The position numbers and the translations under genes are program-made. The notes below the pieces were generated by a model. That model was not told the origin of the DNA. It saw nothing but the letters and a program-made list of their open reading frames with translations, and made no database searches. Of a stretch of 64,000 nucleotides of DNA, positions 22,218 to 32,146 are shown piece after piece. The DNA comes from Trichobilharzia szidati. Its lineage: Eukaryota > Platyhelminthes > Trematoda > Strigeidida > Schistosomatidae. Position 1 is the first letter of the stretch; every line of letters starts with the position of its first letter. The stretch lies in contig OX235277.1 of assembly GCA_944472155.2 (NCBI GenBank), positions 7,698,804-7,762,803 of the forward strand, in the 5' to 3' direction.

Positions 22218-22730
22218 ATGGCAAATCGACCAGAGGATCAGCCTCCCAAATTGTTTCCTCAGGATAGTGCTCCATCATTGCCTAGTGTACCACCGCTCTC
22301 CTGCCCACCACTGCTGCAACCATCATCAGATTACCCTCGCTGGAAGATACGAATGCAGGCGTTCCTGGACGTTGCCCCAGCAGCCCACCATTTCGTCCAC
22401 GTCTGCAACAACCTATCAGACGATGCATTCGCCCGTGCAGACGCTGCTGGGTTCAGTAAAACCAACTCCATGCAAAAGAACTGGGAGATCCTAGATCAAT
22501 GTTTTGACCTGAGGCTGGGTTCTCAACATACCCTATTACAACTGCTCTCCCGCCGACAACTACCAGGAGAGAGTTTCCTGGAATATCTTAACGCTCTCCA
22601 GCTACTGGCAGCTGGACTTGACAATCACGATAGCCCTGGCGGCACAGATCAATTGGTATGCACCCGTTTCGTCGAGGGAATGTTGCCTGGTGACCTGCGC
22701 ACAAACCTCCGACGTCAGCTTCCAGCCAAC
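22218..22730 (+). pseudogene. LTR-retrotransposon gag, 5' part (left arm)
   Basis: Begins MANRPEDQPPKLFPQDS and gives about 171 gag residues before the arm ends. It includes YPRWKIRMQAFLDVAPAAHH and a capsid-like run ending LRTNLRRQLPAN. The frame continues by chance through the centre and into the opposite arm to 22,937; those residues are not gag. There is no zinc knuckle, protease or pol. The style is that of Gypsy-like gag, but the family is not proven. Confidence 0.75.
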
Positions 22731-22731
22731 A

Positions 22732-22794
22732 CGTCCCACTTACAGAAGATTACTCTTGAGTCTGGCGCCTTAGACCGCTCGGCCACCCCGACCT
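22732..22794 (-). other. tRNA-Leu-like 5' segment at palindrome centre
   Basis: Read on the minus strand the 64 bp centre begins GGTCGGGGTGGCCGAGCGGT and continues with CTAAGGCGCCAGACTCAAG, the acceptor 5' strand, D arm and anticodon arm (CAA) of a eukaryotic tRNA-Leu. It continues about 24 bp into a variable-arm-like stretch and stops before the T arm and B box. It is therefore a partial tRNA sequence, not a complete gene. Confidence 0.65.
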
Positions 22795-23307
22795 GTTGGC
22801 TGGAAGCTGACGTCGGAGGTTTGTGCGCAGGTCACCAGGCAACATTCCCTCGACGAAACGGGTGCATACCAATTGATCTGTGCCGCCAGGGCTATCGTGA
22901 TTGTCAAGTCCAGCTGCCAGTAGCTGGAGAGCGTTAAGATATTCCAGGAAACTCTCTCCTGGTAGTTGTCGGCGGGAGAGCAGTTGTAATAGGGTATGTT
23001 GAGAACCCAGCCTCAGGTCAAAACATTGATCTAGGATCTCCCAGTTCTTTTGCATGGAGTTGGTTTTACTGAACCCAGCAGCGTCTGCACGGGCGAATGC
23101 ATCGTCTGATAGGTTGTTGCAGACGTGGACGAAATGGTGGGCTGCTGGGGCAACGTCCAGGAACGCCTGCATTCGTATCTTCCAGCGAGGGTAATCTGAT
23201 GATGGTTGCAGCAGTGGTGGGCAGGAGAGCGGTGGTACACTAGGCAATGATGGAGCACTATCCTGAGGAAACAATTTGGGAGGCTGATCCTCTGGTCGAT
23301 TTGCCAT
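22795..23307 (-). pseudogene. LTR-retrotransposon gag, 5' part (right arm)
   Basis: Mirror copy of the left-arm gag, identical in translation from MANRPEDQ to LRRQLPAN, read on the minus strand. Beyond the arm the frame runs into the tRNA-like centre and stops. Confidence 0.75.
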
Positions 23308-25270
23308 GTTAGTGTAGATAAAACACCTCCGACACCAATTGTTACACGCAAGCAACAACCACAACCAACGGAAAAGGAAGAAGACGAAGAGACGAGAGGG
23401 AGATCTTTATTTCAACCACGGCAGGATTGAATTAACCGGGTACAAGCTAATTATCGTCACTTATAACAAGTCTGGCCAAACGATCTTCCTCCTGTTCCAG
23501 TGAAGCCACGTCAGCGTTTCTTTCTGAAAAAGGAAGAAAAGAAACTTATATAGTGGCGTTATGGTGCAACGATCAGTGTTTCAGGCGAACTGTAGCAAAA
23601 TATCGCTATAATGAGAAAGATAGGATAGTTGAAGGGTAATGTCATCTACACAAATAGTCTACTTTATTTAGATGCTGCACCTTTCGGTATGGTATCATTC
23701 AATGGAGACTTCACGTCTCAGGATATTAATTCAACCTATTTTCGTGTGAAGAACAGTCCTTTTTGACAAAAGAATTCTATCAGTACTTCTAAATCACCCG
23801 TAATTGCTAACAGAAACTTCTGTGGGAATAGAAGTAATCATGTGGATTTGTCTCACCGTATGTATGTTTGGACAGGAATTATCGTAAGTTGAGAGGTTAT
23901 TTCTAAGTGGATTTCATGTATATTTGCACTGTTTGGTGTAGCGTAATATGAGTTATGTGGACTCAATGTATAAAAAATATCTCATCTCTATTAATATTGT
24001 GCCATTGTCTGCTTAGCTGACTGCTTGGCTAGCAAACGTAGGTGGTTGTCATGATTATCGCAAGTGCAGTGCAGTGGAGAAGGCAATCACTCGTTTAAAT
24101 TTCCTTACTGTCTCACTTAGTGCATTAATTCAGAGTATAGTATTATTATACACATGGATTGTGTCGATTATGAGAACTGAATCTAGCTGCAGCTCTATTA
24201 CTATCAATCTACTGTCTGTTATGCCATTCTCACTGGCACTGTAAACTTAATTCTGCAAGGCTTTTGATCGCCAATAGTGGTGATGAATTCTTCCTAAATT
24301 TTCCATTAACATGAAGCAGTACAGATGCCGCATCATGACTGAAAGTTTAGGTTGCATTATATGTCATTGTTATCCTCATCAACGCAACAGGTCTGCGTAT
24401 CTTACAATATTTCCAGTGTTTCTCTATGCTGCTAACACTGTGCACAGCTGTGTAGAGTTAAAGCATGTTCAGCTCATATTTGATGGCTACAGATTCCTTA
24501 ATTTGAGAAAATAATTTCTGTAGGATTCATAAAACTATGCTCATTAGACATTACTGAGATTAAGGATCAATTTCTAAGTTACACATTTGCAGTACTTCAT
24601 TTAATGTAAACGTATTTAGTGTAAAGTTGGTTTGCAAGTAAGGCTGATGAGAGTATGGCGCCTCAACAGTATGGAAGTTTCAAAGATTGTCTTGATATTT
24701 GCGTGTAATCCTTTAATACTGGTAAACATATAAGGTCTATTGATGCTTATGATGTTAATATAAAAACCAGCTGTAAACTACAAATACATTTATTTGCATG
24801 AGATATTACTTAGTATTAACAGAATCAGTGTATTCATAGTGTGTGCTAATATGTAGAATTATCTTTCATAAATTCATGTTGTGCTAGTCCTTACATGTGC
24901 TTTATTTTTTTCAGTTATACGGAGGTTGTCGAATATGAAATCAGCGGGAATATCATTCGGTCAAACTAATGTTAATACTCTTCATCGGGATTTTCTTCTG
25001 TAAATTAATGAAATGTTTAATATACTCTTGAATTCTACTTCCTCTAGACTTTTTCAGTGCGTCGCTATACTATGTGCTTTTGTAATAAGTGAATTCTGAT
25101 CAATGCATGTTAAGCTTATAGGGATGGAGACTTACTTATGAGACTGTTACTTTAGCCCTTCGTAAGATTTCGTGTCTGTTTATATACAGTAGCACATTGT
25201 AAAAGCTAAGTAGGATTTAGCAAGTTGAATAATAATTCTGTACTGTTCTATACGCTAAAATCACCTTATC

Positions 25271-25449
25271 TATTTTTTGATTTACAGCTTGATTCCACAC
25301 CGTATTTTCAGTACAAGTGTGGAATTTTCAGCATGGATATCGGTAGCCCAAATTCAGGCCGACCATAGATATCGGGTGTGCGCCGGCAGGGGATCGAACC
25401 ACGGACCATGTGCATGGTCGGCGAGAGTCCTAACCACTGTGCCACCGAC
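25271..25449 (-). mobile_element. tRNA-derived SINE, copy 2
   Basis: Nearly identical to the SINE at 15,160-15,353, with the same A box, B box and body and a short T-rich (A-rich on minus) tail at the left. Inserted in repeat R copy 2. Confidence 0.85.
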
Positions 25450-25770
25450 GCACAGTTGCAAATCTCTATACTGTTAAACGCCAAGTATGACGTACAAGTA
25501 GATGTAATAACTTAGGCTCGATAGCTACTTAACTAATCTGTTAATATGCAGTGACATCATCAAATAGACTGTTGACTTGACAGTGAGCAAAGAAACAATT
25601 TTCATCTATTTCTAATAAGCCGTAGAATCATGTGATGTTATCTAATATCCATCATTTCTATGATCAATAACTGCGGTGTTTGCATATCTACTTTATGAAT
25701 ATTAAATAACTCACGCCTTTATGCATCTAATTACCTATGGTATTACAAAACTAATTCCTATTCATTTGAT

Positions 25771-26560
25771 GTGTGTACGGTAAATAAGGCATTCATACAT
25801 TCTCACACAAATGCCAAGGTTTCTGGTGTCACAAGTGTTAATAAGAGTTGCTTCCTTGGTTTCAATACAAATGACGTTCTAAAATATCTCCAGTCGTTGA
25901 ACCCTTCTTGTAGCCTAGTTCCAGATTGTTTACCTATGCTTATTCTTAAAAAATTTGCAGATATCCTGTGCTTTCCTCTCACATATTTAATGAATCTTTT
26001 TCCAGAAATTTTGTGCCAGCAGTTTGGAAGGACTTTAAAATTGTACTTGTACCTAAGTCGTCTCATGGAACATGTTTTAAATTTAGACCTATTGCTATTA
26101 CCTCCCCTTTTCTAAAAGCTATGGTAAAGTTACTCTTACTTAATCTCCAACCTTCACATAAAGCCTTTAACGATCTCAAATAATTCGCATATAAACAGAG
26201 TAGAAGTACTTTAGATGCAGTCTTGCATCACAACATTTTCTCCGTTATAGTCGTCCACTACCAGTTGTATTTTTGTTTGACGAACTTAATGTACATATGC
26301 ATACGAAATGAAATATGTCAAGTGCGCGGACTAACTATTCCAGTGTCTTTTAATTCGCATCTACACTGTACTAAGATGAACAGCTCTCTATCAGGAGTCA
26401 GAAAATGCTTTTAAACTAAATCCTTCCAAATGTCAGACTGTCAATTTCAGTTTCCGATGTAAAAGAAAGTTAGATGAGGCTGTTAATTCCTATGACCGTT
26501 GCAAAATTGATGAGGGTGGTACAGAAAACAAGTCCGACGTTAAGTATCTCGGACCAATTC
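25771..26560 (+). pseudogene. third non-LTR RT family, fragment
   Basis: Broken reverse transcriptase remnants. 25,850-26,110 reads VLKYLQSLNPSCSLVPDCLP and then, in another frame, AVWKDFKIVLVPKSS and FRPIAITSPFLKAM (the finger and motif 2 region of a CR1/Jockey-style RT). 26,410-26,560 gives LNPSKCQTVNFSF and a YLG segment, matching LNPSKYQAVNFTF in the copy at 36,953-38,190. The catalytic domain between these has been lost. Several stops and frameshifts. Confidence 0.7.
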
Positions 26561-27397
26561 ATCACACAGCGTCTTAGCCTTAAATGTATACCACACGCAT
26601 GCATAATGTTTATGAGCTAGGTATGCAAATCAAGATAAACGCTAGTACGGTACACTCATTATTTAAAAAACTAACTCATATGTGAGAACTACGATTTGAC
26701 CAGCTTTACAACGTTTACTATATTTAGACACAATAAACATACACTGCTTACTTCTATGACGCATTATCTAAAGCTACCTTAAAGTAGTTCCCCCTGAAGG
26801 TAATCTCCTGTTGCTACTACCTTATCTTTGAACTACAAAGTAAAAGCGGACATCCTGAGAGCTTTCTGGGTAAAAAGACCGTCTCCTAGTCGAAAAAATA
26901 AACATATCCTAATCTCTTCACGAAAGAGTTTAGAGGTATCTATCCTATCGCCTCAAATGACTCACTATTTGCTGTCACTTAAAAAGTAAAAATAAATTTA
27001 CCGAAGGCATTGTGCTTATGGTTTCTAGATATCATAATGCACCATGAGGAAAAAGCTTTATTCATATGGTTATAGCAATTAGATGCGCGGTATAAATCCG
27101 AAACACAACGACTACGATTCTCAATCACAGAACATTCTACTTTGCTACCTAATCGTCTCAATAGATGCTTCGCCAAGAAACAGAAGACTATTGGTTCAAG
27201 GAAAATTTATTTAAAGGTTTCTTAAAAATCATATGCAACCGTGTTTATAGCCACGGAGAAATCACAAGCATCCGAAAAATAGGAATTTCATTATTTGAAC
27301 TGAAACAAGCAATTTGTAACCAGCCAATTTTTTCACCCCGAATAGTAATCAGCTTCTCAGCTTGTTGTAACTTCAAAATAACCACCGATTGTAGACC
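26561..27397. other. no gene seen
   Basis: AT-rich sequence left of the intact RTE. It may include an eroded 3' part of the preceding element; no motif supports it. Confidence 0.35.
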
Positions 27398-27409
27398 AAA
27401 ATCCGAAAC
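27398..27409 (+). repeat. target-site duplication, left
   Basis: AAAATCCGAAAC, repeated exactly at 31,176-31,187, on either side of the full-length RTE. It defines the insertion point of that element. Confidence 0.85.
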
Positions 27410-30400
27410 CCCGACCGAAAGCTGCTACCTTGACGTGGTGGTCGGGCTTGAACACCGCAATGACCCAACAAGCTATACTGGCTGGAACTTATGTTCCTGC
27501 AGGTGCTAACATGCCAGGAAGGTTGTTTGGATAGCGGTTAGACTAAAAGCAGTTACCCATTCCAATCCTATGACTTCAAACAAATCACAAAATATCATGC
27601 CGGATCGGTCGGGGCCCGGATTAACAACGACCGCGCTTTCTGCTGCCGTGTCACAGGGCAGAAGTGATAAATACGCTACTGAGACACACCAAATAAAAAA
27701 GAACAAACAAAAACAGGCCGTGTGTGACCGGCCTCAAGCAGTTGTCCCCTGGGCTCTGCGGTCATGCAACCAACTTCCACGGTGTGGGCAGCCGGGGAGT
27801 GACAATCGCCCTCACAACCCGAAGAGCACGCGAAACCTCTCTAATCCTCACTCACCTTTGTCTTCATCTTCATCTCTATTATCTTACCTTCCTTCTACTA
27901 ATGCAACTCCTCTACTTAATGGCCCTTCACTTCCTCTTCACTCTGTGTGCACTGATAACGATGGAAGCCAAAAAGCCACCATCGATAGTCTCCTAAAGCC
28001 ACGTCACCAATTTCATATAGGGGCATTTAATGTTAGGACACTTTGCCAAATAGGACAACAGGCATCACTAGCCAAGACTCTGGCATCCCGAACCATTGAT
28101 GTATGTTGTGTTTCAGAAACACGCATACAGGACCCAAGTGTGGTTATTCACCTAACCCCACCTGGCCAAAAGGATGAATCTGCAAAATTCACCTTGAGGG
28201 TGTCAGGAGATGAGACGGCTAGCTCACGAGGATTAGCTGGTGTTGGGATAGCTCTGAGTACTAGGGCAGAAAAGACATTACTTGACTGGATCCCGGTAGA
28301 TAGCCGAATGTGTGCTGTCCGTCTGAACGGATCAGTGAAAAGGAGAAAGGACTGCACTACTCGCCGATGCCTTTTCGTAATCTCCGCCTACACCCCCACT
28401 GACTGCAGTTCGGATGAAACGAAGGATGAGTTCTACCAAAAGCTGTCTAGTTTGCTGCGAAAGGCTAAACGCTCAGATATAGTCGTTTTAGCTGGTGACT
28501 TTAATGCTCAAGTGGGGAAATTGTGTCAATCTGAGAAGAATGTCGGTGGCACATACGGAATTCCGTGCCAGCGAACCGACAACGGTGACCGTCTCCTACA
28601 GTTCTGTTCAGATAATCACTTGTTTCTTGTAAGCACTAACTTCAAACACAAGGAGAGACACTGTCTTACCTGGCGACCTCCATCATCAAATCAACGCTGG
28701 ACACAAATAGACCACATAGCAATAAGCTATCGTTGGCGTGGGTCGGTAGGAGATTGTCGCTCCTTCTGGAACACATGTGTAGATACCGATCACGCACTGG
28801 TCCGCGCTCGTGTGTGCTTACGACTGAACGGACGTAGGAAACAGCTGGCGGTAAAACCATCACGTCCCCAGCTCGATCAGGAAACTAAGTCCCTATTTGA
28901 GGAAGAACTAGCTAAACACATATCTGAGTTTGACAGCTGCGCTCATCCTGAAGAAGCCTGGAAAAATATTCAGTCAGCCATAGATACAGCTGTAAAAGCT
29001 GTGAATAAGGTAAATCCAAAGGTGAGTAAAAACCATTGGATTTCGACTGCCTCATCCGAACTGATAGATGCTAGAAGACTTATTCCGGCGAGCTCCGAAT
29101 TCAATGAGGAGCGAAAGCTGCACAAAAGAAAACTTACGAAAAGTCTCCGCAAGGACCGTGAACAGTGGTGGTTGGCAAAGGCGAAAGAGATGGAAAAAGC
29201 ATCGGCGATAGGCAACACTAGGCAACTCTTTAGACTCATCAGGGAAACGGGTGGGAGAAGGCAAATCATAAGTGAGACTATTTGTGAGAAAAATGGCTCC
29301 TTAATTAGCTCTCAGGATAGACGCCTCGAACGCTGGAAAGAACACTTCGAGGAACAGTTTAACTTGCCTACAGCCACACTGAGCCTCCCCGCCATCCAGC
29401 ACACACCCGAATGGGACATAGACACTGGCCCGCCGTCTGTAAGTGAGGTCACCAAAGCAATCTGTAATTTGAAACGAGGCAAAGCGGCAGGACCCGACGG
29501 AATTATTCCGGAGGTGTTTAAATATGGGGGTGACATGCTAGTATATAGTTTAACTAAGGTACTAGGTAACGTCTGGGAATCAGAGACGGTTCCATCAGAC
29601 TGGGGTAAGTCACTTATCATACCAGTATTCAAGAAGGGAGATAAGTCCTCATGTGATAATCATAGAGGAATCAGCCTAACGAACATAGTCTCTAAAATCC
29701 TAGGCTCAGTAATCATGAACAGACTAAGCCGAACTCGGGAGGAACAAACGAGGGAAAATCAAGCGGGCTTTAGGCCAGGTAGAGGGTGCATAGATCATAT
29801 CTTCACTCTCCGACAGATCCTAGAACATAGGCACACTTTTAGGCGTCCAACAATTGCCATATTTCTTGACTTGAAGGCGGCCTTCGACTCCGTGGATCGA
29901 GAGGTTCTATGGCAATGTTTGACTATGAAGGGAGTGCCAAGAAAGTACATTGCACTAATCAAGGCACTCTACTCAAACTCACGTAGCTGTGTAAGGGCTT
30001 ATGGGGAATTGTCATCTGAATTGATAACAACCAGTGGTGTCCGTCAGGGATGTCCACTTTCCCCTTTTCTGTTTAACTTCATCATAGATATGCTAATGGA
30101 AGTATCCTTAACCGAACGTAACGACTTAGGAATCGACTTGTTACCAGGGAATAGTCTTATGGACTTAGAATACGCAGACGACATAGTCCTGTTAAGGGAG
30201 GACGCTGACAAAATGCAGAGTCTTCTGAACACCTTGAGCAGCAATCTTCGTATGTTTGGCATGCGATTCGCCCCTGTGAAATGTAAGATGCTGCTACAGG
30301 ACTGGACTACGTCAACTCCAAGCTTAGTGATAGGGAGTGAAGTGATAGAACATGTTGACCACTTCACCTATTTAGGAAGTTGTATCAGCACCAACGGATT

Positions 30401-31175
30401 GATTGGTGACGAAATCACAGCACGGATCCAGAAAGCTAGGGCTGCTTTCGCTAACTTACACCGTCTCTGGCGTAGGCGTGACATCCGACTGTCAACCAAG
30501 GGACGTGTATACTGCTCAGCAGTTCGCTCCGTCCTTCTCTATAGCTCTGAAACATGGCCAATACGAGTTGAAGACATGAAAAGGTTGTCTGTTTTTGACC
30601 ACAGATGTTTACGATCTCTTTCTCGCGTTAGGTGGTATAATAAGGTAAGTAATGTTGACGTTAGGCGTAGAGTGTTGGGCAAAGAGGGAAAATCACTCGA
30701 AGAGGCTATGAAGTTACATAGATTGAGATGGTTAGGCCACGTGCTGCGCATGCCTAACCATCGCCTCCCCCGACGACGGGCATTACTAGCTGATATAGGT
30801 GCAGGTTGGAAAAGAGTAAGTGGTGGCCAAACAAAAACATGGCATCAGTCCATGAAATCCTTGACAGTTAAACTGAGTCAGGTAGGGAGATGCAGACTTC
30901 CGGGTTGGGGCCCTCGGGACTCTAAGAATCAATGGCTGGAGACAATAGGTGACATGGCTCAAAATCGTTGTCAATGGCGTAGATGTATTCAGTCTCTTTA
31001 ACCTTCATACTCCTTTCTACCATTACTCATTCTGTTTCACTCTTATACTTGTCAAAACTCTATTGATTCTCTTCTCTCATTTTCTTGTCTACCTTTGTGT
31101 GCTATTTGGAACGTGGCAACTGGAACTGCTGCACTTCGGTGCCAAGTTCTATGTTGAATCCAGACAGACAGACAG
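27410..31175 (+). mobile_element. SR2-type RTE LINE, full length
   Basis: A 3,766 bp element flanked by a perfect 12 bp target-site duplication. It has a short 5' leader, one long EN-RT ORF (27,570-31,001) and a 174 bp 3' UTR that ends in a short (CAGA)n run. The layout (single ORF, short UTRs, microsatellite-like 3' end) is that of RTE elements, and the protein style is that of schistosome SR2. Exact duplications and an open ORF point to a recent insertion that could still be mobile. Confidence 0.92.
27570..31001 (+). CDS. RTE endonuclease/reverse transcriptase
   Basis: Intact 1,143-residue ORF. About residues 1-145 are a low-complexity N-terminal extension of unknown role. The APE-like endonuclease follows (about 146-410): IGAFNVRTLCQIG, CCVSETRIQD, VVLAGDFNAQVG, RWTQIDHIAIS and DTDHALVRARV, with Glu, Asp and His catalytic positions present. 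RT spans about 630-920: AGPDGIIPEVFKYGG, IIPVFKKGDKSSCDNHRGIS, FRPGRGCIDHIFTLRQ, FLDLKAAFDSVDREVLW, SGVRQGCPLSPFLFN and the catalytic YADD at residues 868-871. The C-terminal part carries conserved RTE stretches such as LLYSSETWPIR and HRLRWLGHVLRMPNHRLPRR. The first Met is used as start; initiation could be elsewhere in the leader. No lesions seen. Confidence 0.93.
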   Translation: MTSNKSQNIMPDRSGPGLTTTALSAAVSQGRSDKYATETHQIKKNKQKQAVCDRPQAVVPWALRSCNQLPRCGQPGSDNRPHNPKSTRNLSNPHSPLSSSSSLLSYLPSTNATPLLNGPSLPLHSVCTDNDGSQKATIDSLLKPRHQFHIGAFNVRTLCQIGQQASLAKTLASRTIDVCCVSETRIQDPSVVIHLTPPGQKDESAKFTLRVSGDETASSRGLAGVGIALSTRAEKTLLDWIPVDSRMCAVRLNGSVKRRKDCTTRRCLFVISAYTPTDCSSDETKDEFYQKLSSLLRKAKRSDIVVLAGDFNAQVGKLCQSEKNVGGTYGIPCQRTDNGDRLLQFCSDNHLFLVSTNFKHKERHCLTWRPPSSNQRWTQIDHIAISYRWRGSVGDCRSFWNTCVDTDHALVRARVCLRLNGRRKQLAVKPSRPQLDQETKSLFEEELAKHISEFDSCAHPEEAWKNIQSAIDTAVKAVNKVNPKVSKNHWISTASSELIDARRLIPASSEFNEERKLHKRKLTKSLRKDREQWWLAKAKEMEKASAIGNTRQLFRLIRETGGRRQIISETICEKNGSLISSQDRRLERWKEHFEEQFNLPTATLSLPAIQHTPEWDIDTGPPSVSEVTKAICNLKRGKAAGPDGIIPEVFKYGGDMLVYSLTKVLGNVWESETVPSDWGKSLIIPVFKKGDKSSCDNHRGISLTNIVSKILGSVIMNRLSRTREEQTRENQAGFRPGRGCIDHIFTLRQILEHRHTFRRPTIAIFLDLKAAFDSVDREVLWQCLTMKGVPRKYIALIKALYSNSRSCVRAYGELSSELITTSGVRQGCPLSPFLFNFIIDMLMEVSLTERNDLGIDLLPGNSLMDLEYADDIVLLREDADKMQSLLNTLSSNLRMFGMRFAPVKCKMLLQDWTTSTPSLVIGSEVIEHVDHFTYLGSCISTNGLIGDEITARIQKARAAFANLHRLWRRRDIRLSTKGRVYCSAVRSVLLYSSETWPIRVEDMKRLSVFDHRCLRSLSRVRWYNKVSNVDVRRRVLGKEGKSLEEAMKLHRLRWLGHVLRMPNHRLPRRRALLADIGAGWKRVSGGQTKTWHQSMKSLTVKLSQVGRCRLPGWGPRDSKNQWLETIGDMAQNRCQWRRCIQSL

Positions 31176-31187
31176 AAAATCCGAAAC
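31176..31187 (+). repeat. target-site duplication, right
   Basis: Exact repeat of 27,398-27,409, directly after the (CAGA)n end of the RTE. Confidence 0.85.
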
Positions 31188-31474
31188 GTTATTCTTGCTT
31201 GTTAAATTCTTACTGAACACTCACCAGATCATCGTATGTTATCCGCTTTTCAAATCGTTTTGAAACAAATAAAATGGTTGTTAAAACTGCGTTTACTACA
31301 GGCAGTCCTAGTTCGTGCGTTTGGATCTAGTACACTAGGCACTAACAGTCATTTAGGGATTTCCTATTGCTTCCTAATTTTGCTTCCAAAAGTACATACA
31401 AACACCACACATTCATTCTCCACATGTGGCTCATCCTTGCTTGATTTTGATTCTCTCACAATATATCTGATTTT
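31188..31474. other. no gene seen
   Basis: About 290 bp between the RTE and the next minus-strand ORF. It would hold the 3' UTR of that ORF if the ORF is a real gene. Confidence 0.35.
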
Positions 31475-32014
31475 TTAGCTGACAACAGACACCTTGTCGA
31501 AAAGCTTCAAAGCTTTTAAAACTTCAAACCAGGTTCTAAATTCTCTGGGTTTAATTAGCTCTTCGAAAACTTTGCTAATATCAACCCTGATCGTGCTCTT
31601 TTCACCGAGTTCACTCGTAGATTGTTGCATGCTGTAAACATGAACGTGAGAGACATTTTTTTCCAGATTCCTACATATTAAGTAACCAGCAACAATAACG
31701 GCAACCGAAAATGAACTGGAAACAATGGCTTCTGCCTCCCAAACAGGTTCACGTGCATAATCTCCAAAATTTCTACACAGTACTAATTCATTAATAGCTG
31801 AAAAACAATTAAAACACTGAAACCATGCATGAATGCAACGTATGAAACAATTACAATGACACGAATGCACTGACCTGGTGGTAAAAACTTTCGAAACAAA
31901 CGAAATAAATAATTTTAACAGAAACGGAAACAATAATGAAGTGAAATGCAACATTTGTAAACAATGTGCATCAAGATAAGTTGTGAATAACTGCTGGATA
32001 AACGGAAAAACCAA
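31475..32014 (-). CDS. hypothetical single-pass membrane protein, possible host gene
   Basis: A 179-codon ORF that matches no transposon family in the window. I do not recognise it. The second half looks gene-like: GDYAREPVWEAEA, a hydrophobic segment of about 20 residues (SSSFSVAVIVAGYLIC), then a charged soluble tail ending EFRTWFEVLKALKLFDKVSVVS-like, with a TAA stop. The first half is Cys/Phe/His-rich and less protein-like. A plausible 3' splice site (TTGTTTTTCAG, about 31,803) lies just before AINELVLC, so the real protein may start in another exon. The coding assignment is an inference from composition only. Confidence 0.35.
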   Translation of the reverse strand: MVFPFIQQLFTTYLDAHCLQMLHFTSLLFPFLLKLFISFVSKVFTTRSVHSCHCNCFIRCIHAWFQCFNCFSAINELVLCRNFGDYAREPVWEAEAIVSSSFSVAVIVAGYLICRNLEKNVSHVHVYSMQQSTSELGEKSTIRVDISKVFEELIKPREFRTWFEVLKALKLFDKVSVVS

Positions 32015-32146
32015 TGTGTAAACGAACAGCTACGGAACTGCAACCCAACATGGCCGACTAACATGGACGAAAATGACCTTTGAGCGTCTCACTCCATAAA
32101 TGACCTTGTACGTGACGTTTAATTTCTGCCGACTTTGGTACGTGAT

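Larger units (their letters stand above)
21944..23566. mobile_element. palindromic LTR/gag insertion
   Basis: Two inverted arms of 772 bp (21,959-22,730 and 22,795-23,566) around a 64 bp centre. By eye the arms are identical; both strands encode the same gag residues. Each arm contains a partial LTR with a TATA-like CTATATAAG, an AATAAA signal (22,114 in the left arm), an LTR end near 22,186 (GTGTAACA), a primer-binding-like TGGTGTCGGAGG and the first part of gag. A 15 bp AT-rich stretch lies only on the left. Outside the arms the flanks are not palindromic: they are the two halves of repeat R. Confidence 0.85.
21840..25730 (-). repeat. unclassified long repeat R, copy 2 (inverted)
   Basis: Reverse-complement counterpart of repeat R copy 1 (2,270-6,520). 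It is split by the palindrome (21,944-23,566) and by a SINE (25,271-25,449). Homology resumes on the far side of each insertion, which shows that both entered a pre-existing repeat. No gene is evident in it. Confidence 0.6.

Noticed and set aside
22732..22794. Functional tRNA-Leu gene
   Set aside because: The T arm, B box and 3' acceptor strand are missing.
22161..22937. A 258-codon gag ORF
   Set aside because: Only the part from the Met at 22,218 to 22,730 is gag. The residues before it come from the LTR end and those after it come from the tRNA-like centre and the antisense of the opposite arm.
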